DNA of 64,000 bases, taken from assembly GCA_045114775.1 (NCBI GenBank), contig JBGULC010000044.1:1-64000 (forward strand), in the 5' to 3' direction. The notes below the pieces were generated by a model. That model made no database searches and was not told the DNA's origin. It saw nothing but the letters and a program-made list of their open reading frames with translations. This document shows positions 1 through 9,196 of the stretch, piece by piece. Source of the DNA: UBA3792 sp045114775. Its GTDB lineage: Bacteria; Bacillota; Clostridia; Christensenellales; CAG-138. Every line of letters starts with the position of its first letter. The stretch's first letter is position 1. The translations under genes were made by a program, and so were the position numbers.

Positions 1-66
1 GGAAGTTGTCACTCTTTCATGCCTTTATCTTCTCAAACAGGAATTCGTTGATCTCTGTGCGTCGGA

Positions 67-555
67 TCACAATTCCTTCACCATGTATGTTCCGCCTTCT
101 TCACGGTTATAAGGCTTATACCCGCATTTTTCATACAAACTCATCCCTTCCGGATTGTGATCCCACACGAAGAGCACGCTTGATGAACAGCCGTCCTGTC
201 GTGCCAGTGTATTCATCGCATGGATTGCTGCGGACGCAAACCCCTTTCTCCTTTCCGACTCGAATATCAGCAGGTCTTCGAGGAATACATAGTATTGGTC
301 GCCGTCTTCGCGAGCATAGTATTTGAAAAAGATCCATCCGACTTTGTTTTCGTTCCCGTCTTCGATGTTCATCATGAAACTATATTCTGTATCAAGCCCA
401 TCGGGGAGATCTGCGTCGAATTCCTCTTCGGCCTCCATCAACGCCTGCTCCAGGCTTATGTTTCGTCCTTTCATCAGATCCACCGCATAATCAGCAACAC
501 TGGACTTTTTGAAAGCACGAAACTCATCTTCTGTCATTTTTCGCAGAGTTATCAT
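67..555 (-). CDS. GNAT-family N-acetyltransferase
   Basis: Predicted 162-residue single-domain acetyltransferase that would move an acetyl group from acetyl-CoA to an unknown amine. The acetyl-CoA pyrophosphate loop is seen as RRKGFASA at about residues 102-109, after the typical strand FLEDLLIF. The C-terminal strand region contains YEKCGYKPY. I place the start at the ATG encoding MITLRK, because a GGAGGG ribosome site lies six bases upstream; an ATG ten codons earlier lacks one. It is the last gene visible on the minus strand. About 200 bases of apparent gene debris separate it from the tandem acetyltransferase upstream. The substrate cannot be inferred. Confidence 0.85.
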   Translation of the reverse strand: MITLRKMTEDEFRAFKKSSVADYAVDLMKGRNISLEQALMEAEEEFDADLPDGLDTEYSFMMNIEDGNENKVGWIFFKYYAREDGDQYYVFLEDLLIFESERRKGFASAAIHAMNTLARQDGCSSSVLFVWDHNPEGMSLYEKCGYKPYNREEGGTYMVKEL

Positions 556-763
556 CCGTTTCCCTCCGAAACCCGATTTGTTCATTTCTTTGTCATCAAT
601 ATAGCGGCCTCCACAAGCCTTGGGACAATAGTGTGAATAAAACGGTCATTATCTACGCTGTTGCCACGACCCTCGGCGTTAGGAATATGCCGTTGACCAG
701 TTGAGTCAGGGCACCCGGATCGATTTCATTGTTTCGGCAAACCGGAATTTGTCAGTGGGCCAG
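556..763. other. intergenic stretch with gene debris
   Basis: Gap of about 200 bases between two minus-strand acetyltransferase genes. Apart from the possible methyltransferase remnant at 582-647 I see no promoter, hairpin terminator or complete gene here. The rest reads as non-coding or decayed sequence. Confidence 0.5.
582..647 (-). pseudogene. possible 3' remnant of a TrmA/RlmD-type RNA methyltransferase gene
   Basis: An unannotated stretch between two acetyltransferase genes reads DRFIHT....VEAAILMTKK-stop on the minus strand. It resembles the C-terminus of the intact rlmD in this window (DMFPHT..VETVVLMTKE-stop), and the two stretches agree at about 23 of 30 bases near their 3' ends. 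The frame stays open upstream to a stop near 726 but has no start codon and no further recognisable similarity. This suggests a decayed paralogue tail. Chance similarity is possible, so confidence is modest. Confidence 0.4.
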
Positions 764-1636
764 TCAAAGAGGCTTCTCCATGCAGTACATAGTATGCCCT
801 TTCGGATAATCCTCCAGCACGCCGGTGACTTTTTCGTAACCGTTCTTCCTGAAAAAACCGACGTTCCAATCGAACGGCTCAACAGCCAGCCTGTAGGCGC
901 CTTTTTCCTTTGCCTCCTGCTCGAATGCACGGAGAAGCGCGGACCCGATTCCTTGCCTGCGGCAGGATTCGTCCACCCAGAGGGCGTCGATATCCGGGTT
1001 GTCCCAGCCATCTACACCGCCTAGGATCCCGGCGATGAGTTTCCCGTTCTCGTCGATTGCTTTTTTGCAGATGGAGATATCAGCATGTTCGCGCGGGACA
1101 CAAGCTTCGTCATGCCGATTCAGCTTGTCGGAGAGTTCTTCTGCGATCTCTTCCCCCGCAAGGGTAATCTTGTAACAGCCGAGATCGGCTGGGGATGCTT
1201 CTCCGCATGGAAGGTCGAGCCGCTTCTGCAGGAAATAGTGTTCGTGTCCCTTCGGATAATCCGTCATGGTTTCGATCAGTGCATAACCATGCTTGTCATA
1301 GAGCGGCTTTGCCTGAAAATCGAAGGTGCCGATCAGCGCAAGATAGCATCCCTGCTCCCTTGCTTTCCGCTCGGATTCCCGGATTAGCGCGGAGGCGATT
1401 CCCTGATGACGATAGGCTTCTTCCACCCACAGGTCAACGATGATCGCGGTCTTCCATTCCTCTGTAATCAGAATACACCCGCCCAGAAAACGCCCTTCCG
1501 GGTCTGTGACTTGATAAACGAATACTTCTTCCTGTGCACCTTCCTCCGGCGGCACGATGGCGTTCGTCGCCTGATCCGCCTGTTCTTCGATGAATTCCGC
1601 ATCACCGTCTGCGCAAGGTATGATTTCGTATTGCAT
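764..1636 (-). CDS. tandem-GNAT acetyltransferase (two GNAT domains)
   Basis: Protein of 290 residues made of two GNAT acetyltransferase domains in a row, roughly residues 1-140 and 150-290. Each has an acetyl-CoA binding loop (RHQGIAS at about 76-82, RRQGIGS at about 226-232). Each ends with the same pattern DYPKGH followed by a short strand, so the protein probably arose by internal duplication. The start is the second of two closely spaced ATGs, eight bases after GGAGG; the first ATG lies too close to that site. The substrate is unknown. It follows the M3 peptidase gene and an HTH-gene remnant on the same strand, with no terminator visible between them. Confidence 0.85.
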   Translation of the reverse strand: MQYEIIPCADGDAEFIEEQADQATNAIVPPEEGAQEEVFVYQVTDPEGRFLGGCILITEEWKTAIIVDLWVEEAYRHQGIASALIRESERKAREQGCYLALIGTFDFQAKPLYDKHGYALIETMTDYPKGHEHYFLQKRLDLPCGEASPADLGCYKITLAGEEIAEELSDKLNRHDEACVPREHADISICKKAIDENGKLIAGILGGVDGWDNPDIDALWVDESCRRQGIGSALLRAFEQEAKEKGAYRLAVEPFDWNVGFFRKNGYEKVTGVLEDYPKGHTMYCMEKPL

Positions 1637-1664
1637 TTTCATTTCCTCCTCAAATCTCGATTTG

Positions 1665-1829
1665 TCAGTCTGTTTCTTTCTTCACATACGTGATCTGGAT
1701 ATCGTAGCCCGGCTTTTCGAGCATCTCCACGAACACCTTATTCACGATGCCGTCCTTCTTATTTATCGGCCTGCTGATGTACGGAGCCGAAGTCCCCACC
1801 ATCTCCGCAAGCTGCGCCTCATTCGATCC
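1665..1829 (-). pseudogene. 5'-truncated HTH (Xre-like) regulator remnant
   Basis: The frame encodes the last ~54 residues of a small helix-turn-helix protein: LAEMVGTSAPYISR followed by a tail ending GYDIQITYVKKETD. That tail is typical of short Firmicutes Xre proteins, which usually read GYDIELTYVKR. The N-terminal helices and any start codon are missing, because the frame runs into the 3' end of the M3 peptidase gene in another phase. Two prolines (SRPINK, EKPGYD) sit where helices are expected, which supports decay. I read it as a truncated pseudogene left at a deletion junction with the peptidase gene. Confidence 0.6.
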
Positions 1830-3501
1830 CTGTGATATCAAAGCTGTCAAGCCACCTTTTTGCCGCCTCACTTACTCGCTTCAAGCAATCCTCGTCGAAC
1901 GGTGAATGTAAGCCGGCGTTCCTGATCAGCTCGACGAAAGGACGGGTGCCGCCCTGGCAAACGAGTGCCATATAAAGATCCCATGCTTCCTTGGGATCGT
2001 TTTGCATGATCGCCCAGACTTCCAGTCCAACCACGCCTGTCAGCACATAGTCGATATACATGAAAGGTTCCTCGATGATATGCCCCTGCTGCTGCCAAAG
2101 CATACCCTCACCGTAGTATGGGATCTCGCCGTCGAATTTGATCCACGGCTCGTAGATAGCCTCAAGCCGGTTCCATTCTGCGCGGCGCTCTGCAAACGTC
2201 CACTCCGGATGCTCAAATACGGAATGCTCAAAATGATCGATCATCGTACCGTAGGTGATAAATGCTATGCTTTCTCCGATGAGGGAGTATGTATATTTCT
2301 GTGCGTCTTCACCGAAAAACCCTGCCGCGTTCTGTAGCGCAATCAGCTCCATGCACATGGAATGCAGCTCTGTAATGTCCTCGCTTGGCTGAACGTAATC
2401 CACCAGGACGCGCTTTCTGTTCATCCAGTAGGCGAAGGTATGCCCTGCCTCGTGCATGAAAGAACGCACGGAATCACCCGAGCCGTTCAGATCGACCATG
2501 ATAAACGGCGATTCGGCAAGCGGCAGATACAGATCGACACCTCCGCCTGCGTGAAGGTACATCATCTCGTTTTTTGTCATGTGACGAAAGAATTCGCCCG
2601 CCTCCGGGGAAAGCGAATCAAAGAGCTTCTGCCCTTCACTTACCAGATAGTCATCATCCCCTGCGGGATGCGGATTGCCGCTTTTAAAAAAGATTTCGTT
2701 GTCCGAATAGGGCATGGGGTAGGTGCTGCCAATCCGCCTGGCTTGCTGACGCTTGATGGCGTCAGCAATGGGCACTACGTATTTCACCACCCGCTCACGA
2801 AACCTCGCCACGTCATCCTTTGTAAAGGTGCGTCTCAGCCTGCAGTATTCATAGTGGATGTATCCGTCGAAACCCATTTTCTTACCGATGCTCTCGCGCA
2901 GACGCACGAGCTCTCCGAAAACGTTGTCGAGGGATTCCGCAATCTCACGCCAGCCTGCGCCTTCGGATTTGTATGCGGCGAAACGACGTGCGCCGTTTTC
3001 GTCTTGCTCCAACTCACCGATCTCATCGTAACCGACCGTTTTGCCCTCAAAGCAGAACTCCTCAACTTCGAACTCTTCGTATTTCTCGACCAGTTCTGCC
3101 TCCCTCTGCAGATCAGAAACGATCTCCGGAGACTTGGTTTTCCTGTCGAATTCGGCGTTCAGAAGCATCATATCGCCGTACTCGGCTGCAAATTCTGCCC
3201 GGAACGGAGAATCGAGCATCGCCTCTGCCCAGGCTTTGCTGTACCCCTCAAGTTCCGCATCGAAGCTACGCCAGAAAGCGCGCTCTTCCTTGTAAAACTC
3301 ATCGTCCTCATCCATGTTGCGGCGTATGAACGACACAATGGACATCGTTTTGGTGATCTTTTGTTTTTCTTCCCACGCGAGAAAGATCAGGCGGGCTTCC
3401 TCATAATTGCCTGCGTTTTTCAATTGCCTGATCAGTTCGCCTAATTCGGCCTTCAACCTTTCGGGATCGGGGCGATGATATTGTATTTCTGAAAACTTCA
3501 T
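1819..3501 (-). CDS. M3-family oligoendopeptidase
   Basis: Zinc metallopeptidase of 560 residues that cleaves short peptides in the cytoplasm (oligopeptidase F group). The active-site HEAGH is at about residues 350-354, with the third-ligand glutamate region (DITELHSMCMEL) some 25 residues later. Length matches the family. The chosen start is the ATG eight bases after GGAGGAG, giving MKFSEIQ; upstream in-frame ATGs are badly spaced. It lies about 50 bases downstream of rlmD and probably belongs to the dnaE-rlmD transcript. Its last few codons overlap the HTH remnant, so the extreme C-terminus (FDITGIE) may have been created by a rearrangement. Confidence 0.92.
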   Translation of the reverse strand: MKFSEIQYHRPDPERLKAELGELIRQLKNAGNYEEARLIFLAWEEKQKITKTMSIVSFIRRNMDEDDEFYKEERAFWRSFDAELEGYSKAWAEAMLDSPFRAEFAAEYGDMMLLNAEFDRKTKSPEIVSDLQREAELVEKYEEFEVEEFCFEGKTVGYDEIGELEQDENGARRFAAYKSEGAGWREIAESLDNVFGELVRLRESIGKKMGFDGYIHYEYCRLRRTFTKDDVARFRERVVKYVVPIADAIKRQQARRIGSTYPMPYSDNEIFFKSGNPHPAGDDDYLVSEGQKLFDSLSPEAGEFFRHMTKNEMMYLHAGGGVDLYLPLAESPFIMVDLNGSGDSVRSFMHEAGHTFAYWMNRKRVLVDYVQPSEDITELHSMCMELIALQNAAGFFGEDAQKYTYSLIGESIAFITYGTMIDHFEHSVFEHPEWTFAERRAEWNRLEAIYEPWIKFDGEIPYYGEGMLWQQQGHIIEEPFMYIDYVLTGVVGLEVWAIMQNDPKEAWDLYMALVCQGGTRPFVELIRNAGLHSPFDEDCLKRVSEAAKRWLDSFDITGIE

Positions 3502-3552
3502 TGTCATGCTCCTCCGGTTTCTGTATAAAGCTTTCATCAAATTCCGGTTAGT

Positions 3553-4902
3553 CTATTCCTTCGTCATCAATACTACTGTCTCCACATGCTGCGTGTGTGG
3601 GAACATATCGACCGGATGTACGTGCTCGATGCGGAATCCGAACGATGCGAGGATCTTTGCATCACGCGCAAGCGTCGCGGGATTGCAGGAGACGTAGACG
3701 ACGCGGTTCACGCCGCTTTCGGCGATTGCCTTTAGAACCGGTTCTTCGCAGCCCTTCCGCGGCGGGTCGATCACGATTGCATCAGGCCGCATGCCGTTTT
3801 CGACAAGCTTTGGCAGAACCTCTTCCGCAAGCCCGCAGACGAATTCGGCGTTGTCGATCCCATTCAGCACTGCGTTCTTTTTCGCGTCTTCGATCGCTTT
3901 GGGCACGCACTCGATCCCGATCACCTTTCCGGCGCGTCTTGCGATGGCAAGCGAGATCGTGCCGATCCCGCAGTAGACGTCCGCAATCGTTTCTTCCGGT
4001 TTCGGATCCAGAAGGCGGATCGCGGCCTCGTAAAGCTTTCTTGTCTGGACCGGATTGACCTGCAGAAAGCTTTGCGGGCTCACCAGAAACCGGATCCCGT
4101 TCTGTTCTTCCGTGATCTGCGGTTTACCCTTCAACAGCGTGAACCGGTCGCCGAAGATTACGTTCGTGTTGAGATCGTTTCGGTTATGATAGAGCGATTC
4201 GACGTCGAGCATTTTGATGAGCGATTCCTTTGCCGGAAGCTCGCCCTTCGTGACGACGGCGGCCATGCGTTCTCCGGTCGAAGCGACGCGGATCACGCAG
4301 GCACGCAGACAGCCCTTCCCCGTCTCTTCATCGTAGACGCGAATGCGGTTGCGGTTTGCCCATTCGACGACGGTCCGCGCAAGCGCCGTGATGCGCGCAT
4401 CCTCGATCGGGCAGTCGTAGAGCGGAATAAGCCGATGGCTCCGTTCGGCGTAGAAGCCGAATGCCGCGGTTCCATCGGCAAGACCGATCGGAAAGCTGCC
4501 CTTATTGCGGTAACGCCACGGGTCCTCCATGCCGATCGTATTCTGCACTTCGACCCCTGCAAATCCGCCGAGCCGTTCTAAGCAATCGCGTACCGTCTGC
4601 GTTTTGATGCGAAGCTGTTCCGCATAGTCCGCATGCATCAGCGCACACCCACCGCATTTTTCGTACGCTTCGCAGAACGGTCTGATGCGATGCTCCGACG
4701 GGCGGATGATCTCCGTGATCTTTGCGACGCAGTATTTTTTCTCGACCTTGATGATATGCGCTTTCACGGTTTCGCCGGGCAGCGCAAACGGAACGAAGAA
4801 CGCGACGCCGCCGCTGCGTCCGACGCCCTGACCTTCGCTCGTGATCCCCGTGATCTCAAGGACCAGCTCCTGATTTTTTTGAAAAGGATTCATCTGTTTC
4901 AT
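3553..4902 (-). CDS. rlmD: 23S rRNA (uracil-C5)-methyltransferase, RlmD/RlmCD type
   Basis: SAM-dependent RNA methyltransferase of 449 residues that makes 5-methyluridine in 23S rRNA. An N-terminal TRAM domain (about 1-65) is followed by iron-sulfur ligands Cys77, Cys83 and Cys86, plus a later cysteine in LYDCPI. The C-terminal Rossmann domain has DVYCGIGT, DPPRKGC and the nucleophile motif VSCNPATL. In Firmicutes this family often modifies both U747 and U1939 (RlmCD); which sites apply here cannot be told from sequence. The start codon overlaps the dnaE stop (ATGA), so the two are translationally coupled. Confidence 0.9.
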   Translation of the reverse strand: MKQMNPFQKNQELVLEITGITSEGQGVGRSGGVAFFVPFALPGETVKAHIIKVEKKYCVAKITEIIRPSEHRIRPFCEAYEKCGGCALMHADYAEQLRIKTQTVRDCLERLGGFAGVEVQNTIGMEDPWRYRNKGSFPIGLADGTAAFGFYAERSHRLIPLYDCPIEDARITALARTVVEWANRNRIRVYDEETGKGCLRACVIRVASTGERMAAVVTKGELPAKESLIKMLDVESLYHNRNDLNTNVIFGDRFTLLKGKPQITEEQNGIRFLVSPQSFLQVNPVQTRKLYEAAIRLLDPKPEETIADVYCGIGTISLAIARRAGKVIGIECVPKAIEDAKKNAVLNGIDNAEFVCGLAEEVLPKLVENGMRPDAIVIDPPRKGCEEPVLKAIAESGVNRVVYVSCNPATLARDAKILASFGFRIEHVHPVDMFPHTQHVETVVLMTKE

Positions 4903-7900
4903 TTCAGCACCACATTTTCCTCACCGAATTCGGCTTTCAGCGCATTCAGCAGCGATTCGCTTGGATTGACGGACCATTCCTTCGGCGCGCCTTTCGCGAT
5001 CCTTTTCGCCGTATCATAGAGGACGATCGCCGTGCCGCCCGGGTATGCATGCGTAAGCCTTCGGACATGCTTCTGCTGCTCCGCATCGAGGTACGGCAGA
5101 CGAATATACAGCGTTTGCATCGCGTCCTTCAGAGATTGCATCGAATCGACAAGAATCGAGTTTGCGCGGTCCTCGCGAATCGAAATGCGTCCCGAAAGCT
5201 CGATGATATTCTCATCGTAAAACTGACCGGAGCACGCCTGCAGCGTTTTCGGGAACAACATCAGCTCGACTGTTCCGGAATGCCCTTCCAGTACGCCGAG
5301 ACCGATCAGGCCGTTTCCGCTTTTTGTCGGACGCTGCTTGCATTGGCTCAGCATCCCGCCGACGGTCACGACGGTATCGTCCGCGATCGTTCCTGTTCCG
5401 TCCGCAGCGGCAAGTTCAGCGACGCTGTAGGGCAGACGCTCCAATGCCTTTGAATACGCGTCGAGCGGATGCCCCGAAAGATACAGCCCGGTCGCCTCGC
5501 GTTCCTTTGCAAGCAGGGCCGTATGTGGAAGCTCCGGCATGTTCGGGATCTGCAGCGATGAAACTGCGTTCAGCTCCTGGCCGACGTCCAGATCGAACAG
5601 CGAAAGCTGACCGGACTCGCGCGTTTTCTGCGCCTTCTGCGCGACGTCGAGCGCCTGCGAAAAGACGTTCAAAAGACTGCTGCGCGTATATCCCATTTCG
5701 TCGAAGCATCCTGCGCAGATCAGTCCTTCGAGCATGCGTTTATTCAGCCCATGCGTACGGTTCACAAAATCCTCGAAGCTTTTGAACGGCCCGTTCTGCG
5801 TTCGGTCCTGCACGACGTCTCGCATAACGTTTTCCGAAACGTTCCGCACGGAAGACAGCCCGAAACGGATCGCATTGTTTTCCACGTTGAACAGCGCCAT
5901 GGACTTGTTGACGTCCGGCGGCAGGATGCGGATCCCGTCGCGTCTCGCGTCATACACATAGGCTGCGACCGTGTCCGTATTCTGCCGATAGCCGTTGATC
6001 GTCGCGGCAAACAGCTCGGTCGGGAAATAATGCTTGAGATACGCGGTGCGATACGCCACGACCGCGTAGCAGGCCGCATGCGCTTTGTTGAACGCGTACG
6101 AAGCGAAATCCATCATCTCGTCGAAGATATGATTCGCAACGTCCTCCGGCACGCCGCGTTTGATCGCGCCGTCCACACCGTCGGTGCCGTAGACGAAAAA
6201 CGTGCGTTCCTTCGCCATGACGTCATGTTTTTTCTTGGACATGGCGCGTCGGACGAGGTCGCTTCGTCCATAGCTGTAGCCTGCAAGCGAACGAACGATC
6301 TCCATGACCTGCTCCTGATAGACCATACAGCCGTAGGTGTTTTTCAGGATGGGTTCCATCAGCGGATGCGCGTATTCGATATTGCCCTCATGCTTGCCGC
6401 GGATGTAGCGCGGGATCTGTTCCATCGGGCCCGGACGGTACAGCGAGATACCTGCGATCAGGTCCTCGAAGCAGTCTGGCTTCAGCTGCATCATAAACTG
6501 ACGCATGCCGCCGGATTCAAGCTGGAACACGGCGTCCGTGTCGCCGGACGCGATCATCTTCCAGACCTCGGGATCGTCAAAATCGTTCTTGGAAAAATCG
6601 GGGACCGGTTTCCCCTCCTGCCTGATAAAATCGAGCGCGTCGCGGATGATCGTCAGCGTACGAAGTCCTAAAAAGTCCATTTTGAGCAGGCCGAGCTCCT
6701 CGAGCGTGGTCATCGGGAACTGCGTGGTCAGTGCGCCTTCATTGCTGGTCAGCGGAACGACCGTATGAAGCGGAACACCCGAGATCACAACGCCGGCGGC
6801 GTGCGTCGAGCTGTGCCGCGGAAGGCCTTCGAGCTTCATAGAAAGATCGAGCACACGCCGCATCGTTTCGTCGGTGTCGTACAGCGTTTTCAGCTCGGCG
6901 TTCATTTGGAGTGCGTCTGCGATCGTGATCTTCAGCACGTTCGGGATCAGCTTTGCAAGCTTGTCCGCGTCTGCGTACGGCACGCGAAGAACACGCGCCA
7001 CGTCGCGGACGACCGCCTTTGCCGCCATCGTTCCGAAGGTGATGATCTGCGCAACGTGTCCTTCGCCGTATTTGCGTCCGACGTAGTCGATGACCTCCTG
7101 ACGCCTTTCGTAGCAGAAATCGACGTCAAAGTCCGGCATGGAAACGCGCTCCGGATTCAGGAACCGCTCGAACAGCAGGTTGTATTTCAGCGGATCGACG
7201 TCCGTGATGTCGAGAAAGTATGCCGCAAGCGATGCGGCGCCGCTGCCTCTTCCGGGGCCGACCATGATGCCGTGCGTCTTCGCGTAATGGATGAAGTCCC
7301 AAACGATCAGATAATAATCGACAAACCCCATCTTTTCGATGACGGACAGTTCATATTCAAGTCGGTCTCTTGCGACCTTGCCGCCGTCCGGCATCTTGCG
7401 CCGCATGCCCTCGTCGCAGAGCTTTCGAAGATAAACGTCGTTGTCCATGCCGTCCGGCGCCGTAAAGTGCGGCAATCTACGAACACCGAACTGGATCTCT
7501 ACATTGCATTTTTCGGCAATCTCATTCGTGGTATCGAGCGCGTCGTGATCGTCCGGCAGCGCCGCCGCCATCTCATCGTAGGATTTCAGATAGAATTCTT
7601 CCGTTTCCATCCGCATCCGGTCGGTCTCGTCCACAAATCGCTGCGTCTGAATGCAGAGAAGCACGTCCTGCGCGTCGGCGTCGTCCTTGTTTACATAATG
7701 GATATCGTTCGTGCCGACTGTTTTGATCCCGAACTCTTTTGCAAGTCTCCGCAGCTTCGGCAGCACCTCCGCCTGCTCGGGAATGCCGTGATTCTGCAGC
7801 TCGATATAGAAGTCTTCGCCGAACAGCTCCTTCAGCATCCGCGCGACCTCATACGCACGCGCGTCCTGCCCGCGCAGAAACGCTTGCGGAATATCGCCCG

Positions 7901-8318
7901 CAAGGCATGCCGAAAGGCAGATCAGGCCTTCATGGTGCCGCTTCAGAAGCTCATAGTCGATCCGCGGCTTATAGTAGAATCCGTGGATAAACGCTTCGGA
8001 GGAAAGCAGCATCAGATTCTGATACCCGGTCTGGTTTTTTGCAAGCAGAATGAGATGCGCGGAATCGCGGTCGCGCGCGTCGCCGATCGCGTCGTATCTG
8101 CCCTTTGCGACGTAAGTTTCGATGCCGAGGATCGGCTTGATTCCTTCCGCCTTGCACGCGCGGTAAAAGTCGATCACACCGTACATCACGCCGTGGTCGG
8201 TGATCGCGATCGCGGTCTGCCCGAGTGCTTTTGCGCGTTTTACAAGCTCCGGGATGCGCGAAGCGCCGTCCAGAAGGCTGTATTGGGTATGAACATGTAG
8301 ATGCACGAACGGTTTCAT
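4899..8318 (-). CDS. dnaE: DNA polymerase III alpha subunit DnaE
   Basis: Replicative polymerase catalytic subunit of 1139 residues, DnaE1 type. The N-terminal PHP domain shows HLHVHT, ITDHG and TNDIHY. The polymerase active site is PDFDVDF. A clamp-binding motif QLSLFD lies in the C-terminal third, followed by an OB-fold region. The start is the ATG five bases after GGAGGA, giving MKPFVHLHVHT; an upstream in-frame codon adds only six residues. A promoter lies just upstream, next to the dapB terminator. rlmD overlaps its 3' end by four bases. Confidence 0.97.
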   Translation of the reverse strand: MKPFVHLHVHTQYSLLDGASRIPELVKRAKALGQTAIAITDHGVMYGVIDFYRACKAEGIKPILGIETYVAKGRYDAIGDARDRDSAHLILLAKNQTGYQNLMLLSSEAFIHGFYYKPRIDYELLKRHHEGLICLSACLAGDIPQAFLRGQDARAYEVARMLKELFGEDFYIELQNHGIPEQAEVLPKLRRLAKEFGIKTVGTNDIHYVNKDDADAQDVLLCIQTQRFVDETDRMRMETEEFYLKSYDEMAAALPDDHDALDTTNEIAEKCNVEIQFGVRRLPHFTAPDGMDNDVYLRKLCDEGMRRKMPDGGKVARDRLEYELSVIEKMGFVDYYLIVWDFIHYAKTHGIMVGPGRGSGAASLAAYFLDITDVDPLKYNLLFERFLNPERVSMPDFDVDFCYERRQEVIDYVGRKYGEGHVAQIITFGTMAAKAVVRDVARVLRVPYADADKLAKLIPNVLKITIADALQMNAELKTLYDTDETMRRVLDLSMKLEGLPRHSSTHAAGVVISGVPLHTVVPLTSNEGALTTQFPMTTLEELGLLKMDFLGLRTLTIIRDALDFIRQEGKPVPDFSKNDFDDPEVWKMIASGDTDAVFQLESGGMRQFMMQLKPDCFEDLIAGISLYRPGPMEQIPRYIRGKHEGNIEYAHPLMEPILKNTYGCMVYQEQVMEIVRSLAGYSYGRSDLVRRAMSKKKHDVMAKERTFFVYGTDGVDGAIKRGVPEDVANHIFDEMMDFASYAFNKAHAACYAVVAYRTAYLKHYFPTELFAATINGYRQNTDTVAAYVYDARRDGIRILPPDVNKSMALFNVENNAIRFGLSSVRNVSENVMRDVVQDRTQNGPFKSFEDFVNRTHGLNKRMLEGLICAGCFDEMGYTRSSLLNVFSQALDVAQKAQKTRESGQLSLFDLDVGQELNAVSSLQIPNMPELPHTALLAKEREATGLYLSGHPLDAYSKALERLPYSVAELAAADGTGTIADDTVVTVGGMLSQCKQRPTKSGNGLIGLGVLEGHSGTVELMLFPKTLQACSGQFYDENIIELSGRISIREDRANSILVDSMQSLKDAMQTLYIRLPYLDAEQQKHVRRLTHAYPGGTAIVLYDTAKRIAKGAPKEWSVNPSESLLNALKAEFGEENVVLK

Positions 8319-8348
8319 GGGTTCCTCCGGCGACACACATTACAATGC

Positions 8349-8378
8349 ATTATAACATACATCTTCTTTTTTGCGCAA
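8349..8378 (-). promoter_or_regulatory. sigma-A-type promoter of dnaE
   Basis: On the minus strand, TTGCGC and TATAAT are separated by 18 bases. The -35 box sits at the T-rich end of the preceding dapB terminator. A leader of about 25 bases with GGAGGA follows. Confidence 0.65.
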
Positions 8379-8404
8379 CAAAAAGAACGGCCCGAAAGCC
8401 GTTC
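8374..8404 (-). terminator. intrinsic terminator of asd-dapA-dapB
   Basis: Perfect seven-base stem GAACGGC/GCCGTTC with a six-base loop, followed on the minus strand by TTTTTGTTG. It lies directly after dapB. Confidence 0.85.
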
Positions 8405-8416
8405 GATTGGATCTGT

Positions 8417-9184
8417 TCAATGCAGCATTTCCGCAACAAGGTCTTCCATCGAATACAGACCGTTCTGCTTTGTCAGAAGGAACTGCGCGGCACGCAGCGC
8501 GCCGGACGCAAAGACTTGCTTGGAATAGGCTTCGTGGCGGATCGCGATCTCTTCGTCTTCTCCGAGGAACCGAACTTCGTGCTGACCGACGATCGTTCCG
8601 CCGCGCACGCTGTGAAATCCGATCTCGCCCGGCTCCCTGCGACGGTCCTTTTCGCTTCGTCCGTAAACGTAAGCATGCTTGATGCCGTCCGCTTCCGAGA
8701 TCGCATCGGCAAGCATCAGGGCCGTTCCGCTCGGAGCGTCTTTTTTGCGGTTATGGTGCGTTTCAACGATCTCGATATCGAATGCATCGCCGAGCGTCAG
8801 CCTCGCCTGTCGGAGCAGCACGCGCATCAGGTTGACGCCGAGCGACATATTGCCGGAACGGAAGATCGGAATCGTTTTGCTCGACGCGCCGATCTTTTCG
8901 ATCAACGCATCCGGGAGCGCCGTCGTGCAGATCACCGCCGGGATCTTCGACCGCACGCAGAAATCGAGGATCTGTTCCGTTGCTTTCGGCACGGAAAAGT
9001 CGATTGCGACGTCGACGGGAACGTCGATCTCGTCTGACGAAGCAAATACAGGAAAAGAATAATTCCCCTTTGCGAACGGATCCACGCCCGCCGCAAGCAC
9101 AAAGCCGTGCGGATCCTTATCGAGAGCCTTGATGAGCGCGGCGCCCATCTGCCCGCCGATCCCGTTGATCAAAAGCTTTTTCAA
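8417..9184 (-). CDS. dapB: 4-hydroxy-tetrahydrodipicolinate reductase DapB
   Basis: NAD(P)H-dependent reductase of 255 residues catalysing the second dedicated step of diaminopimelate/lysine synthesis. It has the N-terminal dinucleotide loop GIGGQMG (residues 8-14) and the catalytic motif ETHHNRKKDAPSGTA near the middle. Third gene of asd-dapA-dapB, 12 bases after dapA, and followed by a strong terminator. Its diaminopimelate product feeds both lysine and peptidoglycan, and dipicolinate for spores branches from the same intermediate. Confidence 0.96.
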   Translation of the reverse strand: MKKLLINGIGGQMGAALIKALDKDPHGFVLAAGVDPFAKGNYSFPVFASSDEIDVPVDVAIDFSVPKATEQILDFCVRSKIPAVICTTALPDALIEKIGASSKTIPIFRSGNMSLGVNLMRVLLRQARLTLGDAFDIEIVETHHNRKKDAPSGTALMLADAISEADGIKHAYVYGRSEKDRRREPGEIGFHSVRGGTIVGQHEVRFLGEDEEIAIRHEAYSKQVFASGALRAAQFLLTKQNGLYSMEDLVAEMLH

Positions 9185-9196
9185 AGCGGTCCTCCC

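Noticed and set aside
1..66. Short minus-strand frame reading VIRRTEINEFLFEKIKA after the first acetyltransferase gene.
   Set aside because: Too short, no start or ribosome site, and no convincing similarity. It could be a frameshifted extension of the acetyltransferase, but this cannot be supported.
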